A stretch of 64,000 bases of DNA from Rhizobiaceae bacterium (GCA_028281105.1 JANQKQ010000026.1:160531-224530); one strand, 5' to 3'. Positions 27,740 through 38,636 are shown, counted from the first letter of the stretch. Notes: generated by a model from the letters alone, not told the origin. A program made the numbers and translations.

Positions 27740-28138
27740 CTAAGTCCTGCGCCATGCGAGCGCGTCGATCTCCACGAGCGCGCCGAACACGAGATTGGTC
27801 ACACCCACAGTGGTTCGTGCCGGTAGCCGGTCGGGCGCGAAATAGCTGCGATAGGTCTCGTTGAAGATTTCGTAATCGCGCTCGAACTCGCTCAGATAGC
27901 AGCGGCATTGCAGCACGGCCGACAGATCAAGCCCGGCGCCGACGAGCACGATCTTCAGGTTCTCCATCACCGCGCGGGTCTGCGCCTCGATGCCGTCGGG
28001 CAGCGGCGCGTCCGCCGCGGCGGGGTCCGTCGGCATCTGTCCGGTGATCATCACCCAGCCATCGGCCTCGACCGCGTGGGTGAACGGCGCGAACACCGCC
28101 GGAGCGCCGGGTGGATGATGGAAGGTCGGATCCGACAC
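27740..28138 (-). CDS. RidA family protein (reactive enamine/imine deaminase or relative)
   Basis: 132 aa YjgF/YER057c/UK114-family protein. MITGQMPTD, AQTRAVMENLKIVL and the C-terminal LPARTTVGV block are typical; the arginine in RTTVGV is the residue needed for imine deaminase activity. RidA proteins hydrolyse 2-aminoacrylate-type intermediates and so protect PLP enzymes. It begins with GTG at 28136-28138 and ends 15 bases before pccA, in the same operon. A dedicated role in branched-chain metabolism is possible but not shown. Confidence 0.9.
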   Translation of the reverse strand: MSDPTFHHPPGAPAVFAPFTHAVEADGWVMITGQMPTDPAAADAPLPDGIEAQTRAVMENLKIVLVGAGLDLSAVLQCRCYLSEFERDYEIFNETYRSYFAPDRLPARTTVGVTNLVFGALVEIDALAWRRT

Positions 28139-28144
28139 GAGTTT

Positions 28145-28477
28145 CTAGTCCTCACCTCTGGTCGCCCTGAACCAGATCGCCGTTCCGCTGACGACCATGG
28201 CGAACGTATAGGCGAAGCCGAAGATCAACAGCAGTGTGTAGCCGGTCGAATGCTGGGAGTTGGCAAGCATGTCGCCGATGCCCTTGTAGTTGAGGCCGAT
28301 GATCGCCAGTGCCACCACGGCGCCCAGCGCCGCCCCGTCCGCGACGGAGGTCGCGATGTATTTCAGCCAGTCCCAATGCAGCGCGTGGGCCGCTTCGCGC
28401 TCGGCCTCGCTCATGGGCCGCTGCGGACGCCTGCGATCACCATTCGTTGGATCGGGAATTCTCGAGTTGGGATTCAT
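28145..28477 (-). CDS. Small two-helix membrane protein of unknown function
   Basis: 110 aa, not recognised. A hydrophilic, Pro/Arg-rich N-terminus (1-25) is followed by a conserved-looking amphipathic part (SEAEREAAHALHWDWLKYIA) and two hydrophobic segments at about 47-66 and 80-103, ending in ATRGED. Its start codon overlaps the stop of the glutathione transferase gene (TAATG), so the two are translationally coupled, and the RidA gene follows within seven bases. An internal ATG at 28414 would shorten it to 89 aa without losing the helices. No enzymatic motif is visible. Confidence 0.7.
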   Translation of the reverse strand: MNPNSRIPDPTNGDRRRPQRPMSEAEREAAHALHWDWLKYIATSVADGAALGAVVALAIIGLNYKGIGDMLANSQHSTGYTLLLIFGFAYTFAMVVSGTAIWFRATRGED

Positions 28478-29397
28478 TAGTTGGCTTCGGCGTCGAGTTT
28501 GTCCTGGGTCTTGGTTTCGAAATCGGACGCATCATGGCGTTCGCGCAACTGCTTGGTCGGATCGCCGAAGCTGCGGTTGACCATCGACCCGCGCTGGGCG
28601 GCCGGCCGCCCCGCGATCTGCTTCGACCAGCGCTGCACGTTTGTGTATTCTTCCACCGACAGGAAATCGCCGGCATCGTTGTAGGCGCCCTTGGCCGCCA
28701 GTCGACCGTACCAGGGCCAGATCGCCATATCCGCGATCGTATAGTCCGCCCCGGCCATGAACTCGTTGTCGGCCAGGTGCCTGTCGAGCACGTCCATCTG
28801 GCGCTTTACCTCCATCGAATAGCGATTGATCGCATATTCGATCTTCATCGGCGCATAGGCGTAAAAATGGCCGAAGCCGCCGCCCAGAAAAGGCGCCGAC
28901 CCCATCTGCCACATCAGCCAGCTCATCGTCTCCGCGCGCCCGCGCGGATCGGTCGGCAGGAAGGCGCCGAATTTCTCGGCCAGATAGAACAGGATCGAGC
29001 CGGATTCGAACACCCGCAACGGCCCGCCGCCGCCCGCCGGCGCATGATCGACCATCGCCGGAATCTTCGAGTTCGGATTGGCCCCCACGAAGCCTGAACC
29101 GAATTGCTCGCCCTCGCCGATATCGATGTACCAGGCGTCATACTCGGCGCCGTCATGGCCTTCCGCCAGCAGTTCCTCCAATAGCACCGTGACTTTCACC
29201 CCGTTCGGCGTGCCCAGCGAATAAAGCTGGATCGGATGCCTGCCGACCGGCAGCTCCTTGTCATGGGTCGCCCCGGCGATCGGCCGATTGATCTTGGCGA
29301 ACGCCCCACCGGATTCGGCGTCCCAGGTCCACACCTTGGGCGGCACATAGCCGGCGGGCAGATTGTTCTCGGGCGGGAATTTCGGTTCGTCGGTCAT
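28477..29397 (-). CDS. Glutathione S-transferase, YghU/YfcG-like (disulfide-bond oxidoreductase type)
   Basis: 306 aa. The thioredoxin-fold N-terminal domain carries the nu-class motif LGTPNGVKVTVLLEEL (about 58-73), where T/N rather than Y or C act on glutathione. NSKIPAMVDH gives the cis-proline and ESGSILFYLAEKFG the glutathione-binding ES pair. The helical C-terminal domain follows to the end. The long N-terminal extension before the fold (PPKVWTWDAESGG) is a YghU feature. It is the upstream partner of the small membrane protein and lies between the pcc operon halves. Confidence 0.9.
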   Translation of the reverse strand: MTDEPKFPPENNLPAGYVPPKVWTWDAESGGAFAKINRPIAGATHDKELPVGRHPIQLYSLGTPNGVKVTVLLEELLAEGHDGAEYDAWYIDIGEGEQFGSGFVGANPNSKIPAMVDHAPAGGGGPLRVFESGSILFYLAEKFGAFLPTDPRGRAETMSWLMWQMGSAPFLGGGFGHFYAYAPMKIEYAINRYSMEVKRQMDVLDRHLADNEFMAGADYTIADMAIWPWYGRLAAKGAYNDAGDFLSVEEYTNVQRWSKQIAGRPAAQRGSMVNRSFGDPTKQLRERHDASDFETKTQDKLDAEAN

Positions 29398-29415
29398 TGG
29401 AATTCCTAGTCAGTT

Positions 29416-30453
29416 TCATCCGTCATCGTCTTGCACCAACGTCCAAATTCTCTTCAAAGGAAGTTCGGTTCTGATTTCCTCTGGAAGGTCACTATAAACG
29501 CTGAACAACGCATCAAGTATCGCGTCCCGATCCCACAATCGGACTCGGAAAAAGAGCTCATTGGCCCGCTTGGTGACTGTGTTCTTGAAACCGGACCAAC
29601 TCACCAGTAGGCCATGATCGGCTCTAGTATCCTCGATACACCCAAGCAGACCTTGTAGTGTAGGTTGATCGGCCTCGATATCGCCCGACTTAACCTGAAC
29701 AACCAATTTTGGGTTATCAAATCCAATCGCGCCTTTCCCAGCAAGAATATCGATACCTTGATCGGCACCAGGAGATGAAACCCGAACTTGGTAGCCCTGA
29801 GCTTTCAGAATCTCACCGATTAGACGAGTAAACGAGTGTCCAACAAAACTAGTGCTAATATGTTTTTCGATCTGATCGCGCGAAAAAATTGACAAATTTA
29901 CGTTTTCATCTATTTCATCATTAATCGTATTTTTGCCGGAATCATGATTGCTACTTATTTTTGTATTGCTGAAATAGCCGGGATCTTTTCGTGTTTCGGC
30001 AATCTCTTCAAAGCGCAAAGCCGCATTATTTCGAGTTATTTCGCAAATCGTCTGTGAAGCCCCTAAACTATAAAGTAAATCTTGCTTCAAGCTCTGTCTT
30101 GGCAAATCATCAAAAATCCACTTGACTTTACGTGCAGGATTCTTGGCATTTGCATGAATATAGCCACCTATAATTCTACCTATCGCAATTTTTCCAGTGG
30201 TTTTCAACGGTACAACCACAAGATCATTCTCAGATGCTTGATTCTTTAGCTGATTAAGCTGAACAGACCAGTTGCGCAGCGTCCCACTCTTTTCGGAGGG
30301 ATATGTCTGCTCAAGCGTCTCAAATATATCCGATCGATCATCGGCCTCCGCTATGTCTGCAATATCCCATCCGGTGGCGAGTATGCCTGAGGACAAAGCG
30401 CTTTCCTCACCCTCGCCAAACCTTCCAAGTCGCACCATCCAAACTCTCGTCAC
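29416..30453 (-). CDS. Mrr-like restriction endonuclease with N-terminal reader-like domain (probable horizontally acquired)
   Basis: 345 aa. The C-terminal half (about 195-320) matches the Mrr_cat nuclease fold: E214, D235 in GADQGID, then QVK (253-255) make a D-QxK active site. The N-terminal half (about 1-115; VWMVRLG, then NDLVVVPLKTTGKIAIGRIIGGY) resembles the PUA/EVE-like domain found in front of Mrr nucleases, which may recognise modified DNA. The gene is much A+T-richer than its surroundings: 29881-29940 has 17 G/C of 60 by hand count, against 39 of 60 at 30721-30780. It starts (GTG) 13 bases after the pccB stop and has no methyltransferase partner. Type IV-like restriction is the inferred role. 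Confidence 0.8.
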   Translation of the reverse strand: MTRVWMVRLGRFGEGEESALSSGILATGWDIADIAEADDRSDIFETLEQTYPSEKSGTLRNWSVQLNQLKNQASENDLVVVPLKTTGKIAIGRIIGGYIHANAKNPARKVKWIFDDLPRQSLKQDLLYSLGASQTICEITRNNAALRFEEIAETRKDPGYFSNTKISSNHDSGKNTINDEIDENVNLSIFSRDQIEKHISTSFVGHSFTRLIGEILKAQGYQVRVSSPGADQGIDILAGKGAIGFDNPKLVVQVKSGDIEADQPTLQGLLGCIEDTRADHGLLVSWSGFKNTVTKRANELFFRVRLWDRDAILDALFSVYSDLPEEIRTELPLKRIWTLVQDDDG

Positions 30454-30466
30454 ACTATCGATCCCC

Positions 30467-31999
<1,533 letters not shown>

Positions 32000-32010
32000 G
32001 GCGCTCTCCT

Positions 32011-33207
32011 TTAAGGTCGCTCGACCGCCACCGCCGTGGCCTCGCCGCCGCCGATGCAGATGCCGGCGACGCCGCGTTTGAGATTGTGGGTTTCCAGCGC
32101 GTTCAACAAAGTGACCAGGATGCGCGCGCCCGACGCGCCGATCGGATGGCCTAGCGCGCACGCCCCGCCATGCACGTTGAGCCGGTCGCGCTCGATGCCA
32201 ATTTCGGTGGCCGCCGCCATCGGCACCACGGCGAAGGCTTCGTTGACCTCCCACAGATCCACGTCGTCGCGGCTCCAGCCGATCGCCTCCAACAGCTTGT
32301 TCATCGCCGGCACCGGCGCAGTGGTGAACCAGCCCGGCTCCTGGGCGTGGGAGGCATGGCCGAGAATACGCGCCCGGACTTCCAGGCCTCGGCTTTCCGC
32401 ATCGCTGCCGCGCATCAGCACCAGCGCCGCCGCACCGTCCGAGATCGACGATGCGTTGGCCGCCGTTACCGTGCCGTTCGCCCGAAACGCCGGCTTGAGC
32501 TGCGGAATCTTCTCACGCCTGGCGTTGCGCGGCTGCTCATCGGAAGAAACCGTGGTTTCGCCCTTACGGCTGCGCACCGTCACCGGAGCGATTTCGCCGC
32601 CGAATCGACCCGCCTCCTGCGCGGCCAGCGCGTTGTCCAATGAAGCGAGCGCGTAGGCGTCCTGAGCCTCACGGGTGAACTGATACTTCTGCGCGCAGTC
32701 CTCGGCGAACGTGCCCATCAGCCGCGGCGAACCGTCGTCCTCTCGCTCATAAGCGTCTTCCAACCCGTCCAGAAACATGTGATCGAGCGCCTGGCCGTGA
32801 CCGAGCCGGGCACCGGAGCGCATCTTCGGCAACAGATAGGGCGCGTTCGACATGCTCTCCATGCCGCCGGCGACCACCGCCGTGCCATTGCCGGCGGCCA
32901 ACTGGTCGTGCGCCATCATCACCGTCTTCATGCCCGAGCCGCACATCTTGTTGACGGTGGTCGTCGGCACATCGCGCGACAGCCCACCATGAAACGCCGC
33001 CTGGCGTGCCGGCGCCTGGCCCTGGCCGGCCGGCAATACGCAGCCCATCAGCACTTCGTCGATCGTGTCGGGTTCCACGCGACCGCTTTTCACAGCAGCC
33101 GCGACGGCCACGCCACCTAGTTCCCCAGCGCTCAGGGAAGACAGTTCTCCCTGAAACCCGCCGATCGGGGTCCGTGCCGCACCGACAATGACGATTGGGT
33201 TGCTCAT
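32011..33207 (-). CDS. Acetyl-CoA C-acyltransferase (thiolase)
   Basis: 398 aa biosynthetic-type thiolase. From the ATG at 33207 (after GAGGACC) it begins [18 protein letters not shown]; the nucleophilic cysteine lies in [10 protein letters not shown] (about residue 90), and the catalytic His and Cys in [17 protein letters not shown] (about 350) and GICIGGGEA near the C-terminus. In this valine/isoleucine-type cluster it could cleave 2-methylacetoacetyl-CoA (isoleucine route), or it could condense acetyl-CoA for polyhydroxybutyrate; no phaB or phaC is adjacent. It lies between the enoyl-CoA hydratase and pccB genes. Confidence 0.95.
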   Translation of the reverse strand: MSNPIVIVGAARTPIGGFQGELSSLSAGELGGVAVAAAVKSGRVEPDTIDEVLMGCVLPAGQGQAPARQAAFHGGLSRDVPTTTVNKMCGSGMKTVMMAHDQLAAGNGTAVVAGGMESMSNAPYLLPKMRSGARLGHGQALDHMFLDGLEDAYEREDDGSPRLMGTFAEDCAQKYQFTREAQDAYALASLDNALAAQEAGRFGGEIAPVTVRSRKGETTVSSDEQPRNARREKIPQLKPAFRANGTVTAANASSISDGAAALVLMRGSDAESRGLEVRARILGHASHAQEPGWFTTAPVPAMNKLLEAIGWSRDDVDLWEVNEAFAVVPMAAATEIGIERDRLNVHGGACALGHPIGASGARILVTLLNALETHNLKRGVAGICIGGGEATAVAVERP

Positions 33208-33220
33208 AAGTTCGGGTCCT

Positions 33221-33991
33221 CTAACGATTCTTGAAGTCCGGTTTGCGCTTTTCGGCGAACGCCGCCATGCCCTCTTGCTGATCTTCTGTCGCAAACAACG
33301 AGTAGAACAGCCGCCGCTCGAAGCGGATGCCTTCGGCCAGCGACACCTCGAAGGCCCGATTGACCGCTTCCTTGGCCACCAGCACCGACGGCCGCGAATA
33401 GCCTGCGATCGTGCTGGCCGCTTTCAGCGTCTCCTCCATCAGCTTGTCGCCCTCGACGATCCGCGCCACCAGGCCGGCGCGTTCCGCCTCGGCCGCATCG
33501 ATCATCCGACCGGTCAGGATCATGTCCATGGCCTTGGCCTTGCCCACCGCATGGGTTAGCCGTTGCGTGCCGCCCCATCCGGGCGTCACGCCTAACTTGA
33601 TCTCCGGCTGGCCGAATTTCGCCTCCGGCGCCGCGAAGATCATGTCGCACATCATCGCCACCTCGCAACCGCCGCCCAGCGCATAGCCGGAAACGGAAGC
33701 GATCATCGGCGTGCGGCAGGCGGCGAACCGCTCCCAGCCCGATTGTCGGTCGTCGAAGAACATGTCCATGTACGACTTGTCGCGCATCTCGTTGATGTCG
33801 GCGCCGGCGATGAACGCCTTGTCCGAGCCGGCGATCACGATGCAGCCGACCGCTTCGTCGGCGTCGAAAGCGGCCACGGCCTCCTCCAGCTCGCCCATCA
33901 ATTGCTGGTTGACGGCATTGAGGGCGTCCGGCCGGTTGATGGTGACGATGCCCACACCGTCCTGCGTTTCGCTGAGGATGAATTCTGCCAT
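33221..33991 (-). CDS. Enoyl-CoA hydratase (probable methacrylyl-CoA hydratase)
   Basis: 256 aa crotonase-fold enzyme. The oxyanion-hole alanine lies in [11 protein letters not shown] (about 65), and the two catalytic glutamates in [11 protein letters not shown] (about residue 111) and [18 protein letters not shown] (about 131). In this cluster it most likely hydrates methacrylyl-CoA to 3-hydroxyisobutyryl-CoA, the substrate of the hydrolase encoded two genes upstream. A general short-chain enoyl-CoA hydratase activity is equally consistent with the sequence alone. Confidence 0.93.
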   Translation of the reverse strand: MAEFILSETQDGVGIVTINRPDALNAVNQQLMGELEEAVAAFDADEAVGCIVIAGSDKAFIAGADINEMRDKSYMDMFFDDRQSGWERFAACRTPMIASVSGYALGGGCEVAMMCDMIFAAPEAKFGQPEIKLGVTPGWGGTQRLTHAVGKAKAMDMILTGRMIDAAEAERAGLVARIVEGDKLMEETLKAASTIAGYSRPSVLVAKEAVNRAFEVSLAEGIRFERRLFYSLFATEDQQEGMAAFAEKRKPDFKNR

Positions 33992-33994
33992 GGA

Positions 33995-34885
33995 TTAACG
34001 GTCCCGTTTCAGTTCGGCCAGATAGCGGGTCACGCCGGAGAAGTCGGAGCCTTTCTCGTCGGCGTCGACGAACGCGCGATACAGGTCCGTGGCGTGCCGG
34101 CCCAGCGGCGTCGCCAGGCCCGCCTCATCGGCCGCCTGCTGCGACAGGCCCAGATCCTTCAACATCAGCGTGGCGGCAAAACCGGGCTGATAGTCATTGT
34201 CGGCCGGGCTTTGCGGCCCCACGCCCGGCACCGGACAGTAGGTGTTGACCGACCAGCACGAACCCGACGAGGTGGAAACCACGTCGAACAGCGCCTGCTG
34301 GTCGAGCCCCAGCTTGTCGGCCAGAGAAAAAGCTTCGCACGCGCCGATCATCGAGATGCCCAGCAGCATGTTGTTGCAGATCTTCGCCGACTGCCCCGCG
34401 CCGCCGGCGCCGCAATGCACCAGCCGTCCGCCCATCACGTCGAGGATGGGCGTGGCCTTCTCGAAATCGCCCTTCTCGCCGCCGACCATGAAGGTGAGCG
34501 TGCCCGCTTGTGCACCGCCGACGCCGCCGGACACCGGCGCATCGAGACAGCCGAGCCCGGCCTTATGCGCCATTTCGTGCTCGCGTTTGGCGCTGGCCAC
34601 ATCGATGGTCGAGCAATCGACGATCACCGTGCCGGGCGCCGCCGCCGGAACGATCTCGCCGAACACCTTCAGTGCGATCGGCCCGTCGGGCAGCATGGTG
34701 ACGACGAAATCGCGACCCGCCGCCGCTTGCGCCGCGCTGTCGACCACCGCCATCCCCGCTTGCCCCGCGGTTGCCATGGCGTCGGCCTGGGTGTCGAACG
34801 CGGTTACCGCGTGGCCGGCGGCCACCAGGTTCGCGGCCATGGGCAGTCCCATATTGCCCAGCCCGATGAAACCGATCTCGCTCAT
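33995..34885 (-). CDS. mmsB: 3-hydroxyisobutyrate dehydrogenase
   Basis: NAD-dependent oxidation of 3-hydroxyisobutyrate to methylmalonate semialdehyde. 296 aa. The N-terminal Rossmann motif GFIGLGNMGLPMAANL (4-19), the substrate-binding DAPVSGGVGGAQAGTL (about 117-132), and the catalytic lysine region GAGGAGQSAKICNNMLLG (about 160-177) identify the family. It overlaps the hydrolase gene by four bases (ATGA) upstream and is spaced three bases from the hydratase gene downstream, so all belong to one transcript. Confidence 0.96.
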   Translation of the reverse strand: MSEIGFIGLGNMGLPMAANLVAAGHAVTAFDTQADAMATAGQAGMAVVDSAAQAAAGRDFVVTMLPDGPIALKVFGEIVPAAAPGTVIVDCSTIDVASAKREHEMAHKAGLGCLDAPVSGGVGGAQAGTLTFMVGGEKGDFEKATPILDVMGGRLVHCGAGGAGQSAKICNNMLLGISMIGACEAFSLADKLGLDQQALFDVVSTSSGSCWSVNTYCPVPGVGPQSPADNDYQPGFAATLMLKDLGLSQQAADEAGLATPLGRHATDLYRAFVDADEKGSDFSGVTRYLAELKRDR

Positions 34886-35958
34886 GCGTGCTCCTTCTTC
34901 GCCTCGCCTTGCGCCGCCGGCAGGCGCAGCTCATGTTCGCCCAACCCCGCCAGCATGGCCGAAATCGTCTCGCTTGTCAGGCTTTCCAGATCGGGCGTCT
35001 TCCAGCGCGGATCGCGGTCCTTGTCGATAATCTGCGCACGGATGCCCTCCAGGAACTCGCCATCGGACATGGACCGGTATGTGAAGCGATATTCGGCCGC
35101 CAGCACCTGCTCGACCGATTGCAGCGACCGCGATCGACGCACCAGTTCCAGGGCGCAGGCGACCGACAGCGGACAGCCGCGGCGAATCGCCTTGGCCTGC
35201 TTGGCCGCCCATTCCGACGAATCCGCTTCGAGCGAAGTGACGATGGACACCGCGTCCGGACCGGCGAAATGCCGGTCGATCATATCCCCGGCTCCGGACA
35301 ACGTGCCCTGCTCCGGTTCCGAATCGAAATCCTCGATGCCTCTAGCATCACCCGTTCGTTGCAGAGTCGAAATTAAATCGGGAAATGCCTCCGACGGCAC
35401 AAGCGCATCGGCGAAGCCCGCCCATATCATGTCCGCCGGGCCAAGCCGCGCACCGGTCATGGCCAGGAACTCGCCCACATGGCCCGATGCCCGCGCGAGC
35501 CAAAAATTGCCGCCCACATCGGGCACCAGGCCGACCGCGCATTCGGGCATGGCGAACAGCGCGCGCTCGCCGACGATGCGATGGGAGCCGTGCACCGACA
35601 CGCCGAACCCACCGCCCATGACGATACCGTCGATCATCGCCACATAGGGTTTCGGATAATTGGCGATCATGGCGTTGAGGCGATATTCGTCGGCCCAGAA
35701 CTTTCTGCCGAATTCGAAATCCCCGGCGATGCCGGTGTCGTAGAGGCGCTGAATGTCGCCGCCGGCGCAGAAGGCGCGCTCGCCCTCGGCGTCTACGATC
35801 ACCAGCGACACCGCGTCGTCGGCGCGCCATTCGGTCAGCGCCGCCTCCATGGCCAGCACCATGTCGTAGGTGAGCGCGTTAAGCGCCTTGGGCCGCGCCA
35901 AGGTGATGCGCCCCGCCTTGTCCTCGCGGCGAATGTGGATGTCGTCGGCGACGCTCAA
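34882..35958 (-). CDS. 3-hydroxyisobutyryl-CoA hydrolase
   Basis: 358 aa crotonase-superfamily hydrolase that frees 3-hydroxyisobutyrate from CoA, which is essential because methacrylyl-CoA is toxic. Motifs: RPKALNALTYDM near the start, AFCAGGDIQRLYDTG (about 62-76) for the oxyanion hole, GIVMGGGFGVSVHGSHRI (about 110-127), and FAMPECAVGLVPDVGG (about 135-150) with the catalytic glutamate. The long C-terminal region (about 210-358) distinguishes hydrolases from hydratases. Only one base separates it from the acyl-CoA dehydrogenase gene. Confidence 0.94.
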   Translation of the reverse strand: MSVADDIHIRREDKAGRITLARPKALNALTYDMVLAMEAALTEWRADDAVSLVIVDAEGERAFCAGGDIQRLYDTGIAGDFEFGRKFWADEYRLNAMIANYPKPYVAMIDGIVMGGGFGVSVHGSHRIVGERALFAMPECAVGLVPDVGGNFWLARASGHVGEFLAMTGARLGPADMIWAGFADALVPSEAFPDLISTLQRTGDARGIEDFDSEPEQGTLSGAGDMIDRHFAGPDAVSIVTSLEADSSEWAAKQAKAIRRGCPLSVACALELVRRSRSLQSVEQVLAAEYRFTYRSMSDGEFLEGIRAQIIDKDRDPRWKTPDLESLTSETISAMLAGLGEHELRLPAAQGEAKKEHA

Positions 35959-35959
35959 A

Positions 35960-37102
35960 TCATGCCTCCGCCAGCAAGTGGCGCGAGACGATCACCCGCA
36001 TGATCTCGTTGGTGCCTTCCAGGATCTGGTGCACCCGCAGATCGCGCACGATCTTCTCGATGCCATAGTCGGCCAGATAGCCGTAGCCGCCATGCAGCTG
36101 AAGCGCGTCGTTGGCCACGTCGAACGCTACGTCGGTGACGAACCGCTTGGCCATGGCGCAGAACTTGGTCGCATCGGGTGCACCCGTATCCAACTTCCAC
36201 GCCGCCTGGCGCAGGAAGGTGCGCGCCGCCTGGAGTTGCGTCTCCATGTCGGCGAGCCGGAACTGCAGCGCCTGGAACTCGGCGATGGGCCTGCCGAACG
36301 CTGAGCGCTCTTTCACATAGGCCAGCGCCTTGTCGAGCGCCGCCTGCGCGCCGCCCAGCGCGGACGCGGCGATGTTGAGCCGGCCGCCGTCGAGCCCGGC
36401 CATGGCGTAACGGAAACCGGCGCCTTCCTCGCCGATCAGACGATCGGCCGGCACCTTGCAATCGTCGAACTGCACCTGTGCCGTGGGCTGCGCGCGCCAG
36501 CCCATCTTGCGCTCGTTGGCGCCGAACGACAGCCCGTCGCTTCCCGCTTCGACCAGGATGGCCGAGACGCCTTTTGGACCGTCTTCACCGGTGCGCGCCA
36601 TGGTCAGATACAGATCGGACGAGCCGCCGCCGGAGATGAACGCCTTGGCGCCATCGAGCCGCCAACCATTGCCGTCGCGCTTGGCCCGCGTGCGTAGCGC
36701 CGCCGCGTCGGAGCCGGCGCCCGGCTCGGTCAGGCAGTAGCTGCAGATCAGCTCCATGGACGTCATCTTCGGCAGCCAGGTCTGACGCTGCTCGGCGGTG
36801 CCGAATGTGTCGATCATCCAGGCGCACATATTGTGAATGGAGATGAACGAGCCGATCGATGGGCAGCCATGCGCCAGCGCCTCGAAGATCAGCGTCGCGT
36901 CCAGCCGCGACAGCGCCGAACCGCCCACATCCTCGCGCACATAGATGCCGGCCATGCCCAGTTCGCCGACCGAGCGGACCACGTCTTCCGGGAAATGGCC
37001 GGTCTCATCCCACCCGATCGCGTGAGGCGCCAGCTGCTCGTCGGCGAATGACCGCGCCATCTCGGCAATGGCCTGCTGTTCGTCGGTGAGTGCGAAATCC
37101 AT
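35960..37102 (-). CDS. Acyl-CoA dehydrogenase (probable isobutyryl-CoA dehydrogenase)
   Basis: 380 aa FAD enzyme. The ATG at 37102 (MDFALTDEQ) after GGAGG is preferred to an upstream alternative nine codons earlier. The ACAD signatures are present: CLTEPGAGSDAAALRT (about 127-142), KAFISGGGSSDLYL, and the C-terminal QILEGTNEIMRVIVSR with the catalytic glutamate region. In this operon the substrate should be isobutyryl-CoA (valine) and the product methacrylyl-CoA. 2-methylbutyryl-CoA (isoleucine) is a plausible second substrate. Electrons pass to ETF, which is not encoded here. Confidence 0.92.
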   Translation of the reverse strand: MDFALTDEQQAIAEMARSFADEQLAPHAIGWDETGHFPEDVVRSVGELGMAGIYVREDVGGSALSRLDATLIFEALAHGCPSIGSFISIHNMCAWMIDTFGTAEQRQTWLPKMTSMELICSYCLTEPGAGSDAAALRTRAKRDGNGWRLDGAKAFISGGGSSDLYLTMARTGEDGPKGVSAILVEAGSDGLSFGANERKMGWRAQPTAQVQFDDCKVPADRLIGEEGAGFRYAMAGLDGGRLNIAASALGGAQAALDKALAYVKERSAFGRPIAEFQALQFRLADMETQLQAARTFLRQAAWKLDTGAPDATKFCAMAKRFVTDVAFDVANDALQLHGGYGYLADYGIEKIVRDLRVHQILEGTNEIMRVIVSRHLLAEA

Positions 37103-37142
37103 GGGCGGCCCTCCTCCAGGCCGGGCCATGCGGTGAATAAGA

Positions 37143-38636
37143 TTACCGCATGGTGGGGATCGAAAACTCCGCCCCCTCCTTGACTCCGGAGGGCCAGCGC
37201 GAAGTGATCGTCTTGGTCTTGGTATAGAAGCGGATCGAGTCCGGCCCGTGCTGGTTCAAATCGCCGAAGGCGGAACGCTTCCAGCCGCCGAAGGTGTGAT
37301 AGGCCAGCGGCACCGGGATCGGCACGTTGATGCCCACCATGCCCACATTGACCCGGTTGGCGAAGTCGCGCGCCGCGTCCCCGTCTCGCGTGTAGATGGC
37401 GACTCCGTTGCCATATTCATGCGAGGACGGCAGATCGAGTGCGTCTTCGTAATCCTTGGCCCGCGCGATCGACAGCACCGGCCCGAAAATCTCTTCCTTG
37501 TAGATGGTCATGTCCCGGGTCACCCGGTCGAACAGGCAGCCGCCCATATAGTAGCCGTTCTCGTAACCCTGCAGCGAAAAGCCGCGCCCGTCGACCACCA
37601 GGTCGGCCCCTTCGTCGACTCCGGTCTGCACATAGCCCTTCACCCGTTCCAACGCCTGCGGCGTGACCAGCGGGCCATAGTCCACGTCCGGATCGGTGGA
37701 GGGGCCGATTTTCAGGCTTTCCACCCGCGGCACCAGTTTCTCAACCAATGCATCGGCCGTCGCCTCGCCCACCGGTACCGCCACCGAGATCGCCATGCAG
37801 CGCTCACCCGCCGAGCCATAGCCCGCGCCGATCAGCGCGTCGACCGCCTGGTCCAGGTCCGCGTCGGGCATGACGATCATATGGTTCTTGGCGCCGCCGA
37901 AGCATTGCACCCGCTTGCCCGCCGCCGTGCCGCGCGAATAGATGTATTGCGCGATCGGCGTGGAGCCGACGAAGCCCACCGCCATGATGTCGGGGTGGTC
38001 GAGAATGGCGTCGACGGCTTCCTTGTCGCCGTTGACCACATTGAAGATGCCGTCGGGCAGCCCGGCCTCGGCGAACAGTTCGGCAAGCCGCATCGGCACG
38101 CCGGGGTCGCGCTCCGACGGTTTCAAGATAAACGCATTGCCGCAGGCGATCGCCGGGGCCGCCTTCCACAGCGGGATCATCGCCGGGAAGTTGAACGGGG
38201 TGATCCCGGCGACCACGCCGAGCGGCTGGCGCATCGAATACATGTCGATGCCGGGACCGGCATCGCCGGTGAACTCGCCCTTCAGCAGATGCGGAATGCC
38301 GATGGCGAACTCCACCACTTCCAGCCCGCGCTGAATGTCGCCTTTGGCGTCGGGAATGGTCTTGCCGTGCTCGCGCGCCAGCAGTTCGGCCAGCTCGTCA
38401 TAGTCGCGATGCACCAACTCTAGGAATCTGATCAGCACCCGGGCGCGCTTCTGCGGATTGGTCGCCGCCCATGCCGGTTGCGCTGCTTTGGCCGCCGCCA
38501 CTGCCGCGTCGACCTGTGCGGCATCGGCCAGCGCGACCTGCGCCTGCACCTCGCCGGTCATCGGCAGCAGCACGTCGGCGGCGCGCCCGCTGCCGGAAAT
38601 CTCTCCGCCATTGATGAAATGCCCGATTGCCCGCAT
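37143..38636 (-). CDS. mmsA: Methylmalonate semialdehyde dehydrogenase (CoA-acylating)
   Basis: 497 aa aldehyde dehydrogenase converting methylmalonate semialdehyde plus CoA and NAD to propionyl-CoA and CO2. The family-typical GNAFILKPSERDPG (about 156-169), GFVGSTPIAQYIY (about 224-236), FGGAKNHMIVMPDADL (about 251-266) and active-site GSAGERCMAIS (catalytic Cys about 284) are present. First gene of the valine cluster; GGGAGG precedes the ATG at 38636. The 164-base region upstream is shared with the divergent LysR gene and contains a dyad operator candidate. Confidence 0.96.
   Translation of the reverse strand: MRAIGHFINGGEISGSGRAADVLLPMTGEVQAQVALADAAQVDAAVAAAKAAQPAWAATNPQKRARVLIRFLELVHRDYDELAELLAREHGKTIPDAKGDIQRGLEVVEFAIGIPHLLKGEFTGDAGPGIDMYSMRQPLGVVAGITPFNFPAMIPLWKAAPAIACGNAFILKPSERDPGVPMRLAELFAEAGLPDGIFNVVNGDKEAVDAILDHPDIMAVGFVGSTPIAQYIYSRGTAAGKRVQCFGGAKNHMIVMPDADLDQAVDALIGAGYGSAGERCMAISVAVPVGEATADALVEKLVPRVESLKIGPSTDPDVDYGPLVTPQALERVKGYVQTGVDEGADLVVDGRGFSLQGYENGYYMGGCLFDRVTRDMTIYKEEIFGPVLSIARAKDYEDALDLPSSHEYGNGVAIYTRDGDAARDFANRVNVGMVGINVPIPVPLAYHTFGGWKRSAFGDLNQHGPDSIRFYTKTKTITSRWPSGVKEGAEFSIPTMR

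Noticed and set aside
26297..27826. A 509-codon plus-strand open frame opposite pccA
   Set aside because: Antisense to a gene with unmistakable biotin-carboxylase motifs.
33743..35647. A 634-codon plus-strand open frame opposite the enoyl-CoA hydratase, mmsB and the hydrolase
   Set aside because: It runs across three clear genes on the other strand and has no recognisable motif.
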